From Actinomycetes bacterium (GTDB taxonomy: Bacteria > Actinomycetota > Acidimicrobiia > Acidimicrobiales > Acidimicrobiaceae), in NCBI GenBank assembly GCA_021844725.1, contig JAKBSX010000176.1, forward strand, positions 1-6,506: 6,506 nucleotides of DNA, read 5' to 3'. The notes beneath the pieces were generated by a model. It searched no databases. It had not been told where the DNA came from and worked only from the letters and a program-made list of their open reading frames with translations. Made by a program: the position numbers and the translations under genes. Below are positions 6,205 to 6,506 of the stretch, piece after piece. Each line of letters begins with the position of its first letter. Within the stretch, counting starts at the first letter, position 1.

Positions 6205-6474
6205 CCCTCCTTTCGGGTGTACGAATCGGTTTTGTATTTCAGTAGCATGACAATCAGGTGGTAGCTGGTTCGATGGGATTCTTTTGGTTAGGGCTGGATG
6301 GCGACCTTGGCGGAGTATCTCCGGAAATAAATATCCATACGATCCGAATAGCGCTCAATGAAGATGACAGAGAAATCAAGCTGAATTAAAGTCATTTGAG
6401 GATGCCTGATATGGTGTGTTAGCAGCTATTTTCCTGAGGTTGCTAGATTTCACCTGCTTGAGGAGCGAAGAACT
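6205..6474. other. Intergenic region, no confident gene
   Basis: This gap should carry the leader and possibly the promoter of the next gene. The only open frame I noted is 38 codons from an ATG at 6273 to a TAA at 6387-6389. AGGTGG lies 11 bases before it, which is rather far. The predicted peptide matches nothing I recognise, and such a length is expected by chance. A short ACCC/GGGT hairpin overlaps the decarboxylase stop but is too weak to call a terminator. I see no convincing promoter. Confidence 0.4.
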
Positions 6475-6506
6475 ATGTCAGCTATAGGCCAAAATGAATT
6501 TGTTGG
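6475..6506 (+). CDS. Start of a gene cut by the window end; N-terminus like Rieske oxygenases
   Basis: An ATG at 6475 preceded by GAGGAG with a 9-base spacer opens a frame of ten codons that runs off the window, reading MSAIGQNEFV followed by a glycine codon beginning. The strong ribosome binding site makes a real gene likely. The QNE pattern five residues in, followed by Val and Gly, recalls phthalate 4,5-dioxygenase-type Rieske oxygenases, whose N-termini carry a QNE or DNE motif shortly before a T-x-GPGTPMG segment. That would suit the Pht5-like neighbour. Ten residues are far too few to be sure, so the function is a suggestion only. Confidence 0.55.
   Translation, partial: MSAIGQNEFV

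Noticed and set aside
6204..6218. ACCC/GGGT hairpin at the decarboxylase stop as a terminator
   Set aside because: There are only four base pairs around a seven-base loop, and the T-rich stretch is more than ten bases further on.

Overview
This looks like a chromosomal accessory region from a bacterium with roughly balanced base composition (near 50% GC by eye). Genes are tightly packed, Shine-Dalgarno sites are purine-rich, and two genes appear to use GTG or TTG starts. The membrane-anchored alpha/beta hydrolase and the SixA-type phosphatase are of a kind common in Actinomycetota, so a moderate-GC actinobacterium is my best guess. That placement is an inference; no rRNA, tRNA or lineage marker is present.

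Layout: positions 1-2926 hold a three-gene run on the minus strand. Read in the direction of transcription it is a PcaD-like enol-lactonase (2111-2926), a bicupin gentisate 1,2-dioxygenase-like ring-cleavage enzyme (813-2051), and a fumarylacetoacetate hydrolase (FAH) family enzyme (1-723) cut by the window edge. Gaps are 59 and 89 bases, and the second gap carries a perfect 13-bp stem-loop. Upstream, also on the minus strand, are a membrane-anchored alpha/beta hydrolase (3096-4322) with its own probable promoter and a 24-base near-palindrome, and a SixA-like histidine phosphatase (4465-4977). Divergent from these, on the plus strand, lies a 4,5-dihydroxyphthalate decarboxylase (Pht5)-like gene (5161-6204), then the first ten codons of another gene (6475 onward). 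Those ten residues resemble the N-terminus of phthalate-type Rieske oxygenases.

How the genes may work together: the window reads as part of an aromatic-acid catabolic locus. A Rieske-type hydroxylase and a Pht5-like decarboxylase would prepare a dihydroxylated ring. The cupin dioxygenase would open it, and the lactonase and FAH-type hydrolase would process the product to central metabolites. A lactonase beside a gentisate-type dioxygenase and a FAH hydrolase is not the textbook gentisate route. It fits a route in which the ring-fission product lactonises, as proposed for substituted salicylates, or a mixed locus that also serves the protocatechuate branch. The substrate cannot be fixed from sequence alone. 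The membrane hydrolase and the phosphatase may be unrelated bystanders.

No mobile element, CRISPR array, tRNA, rRNA or attachment site was seen. No gene-free stretch exceeds 300 bases.
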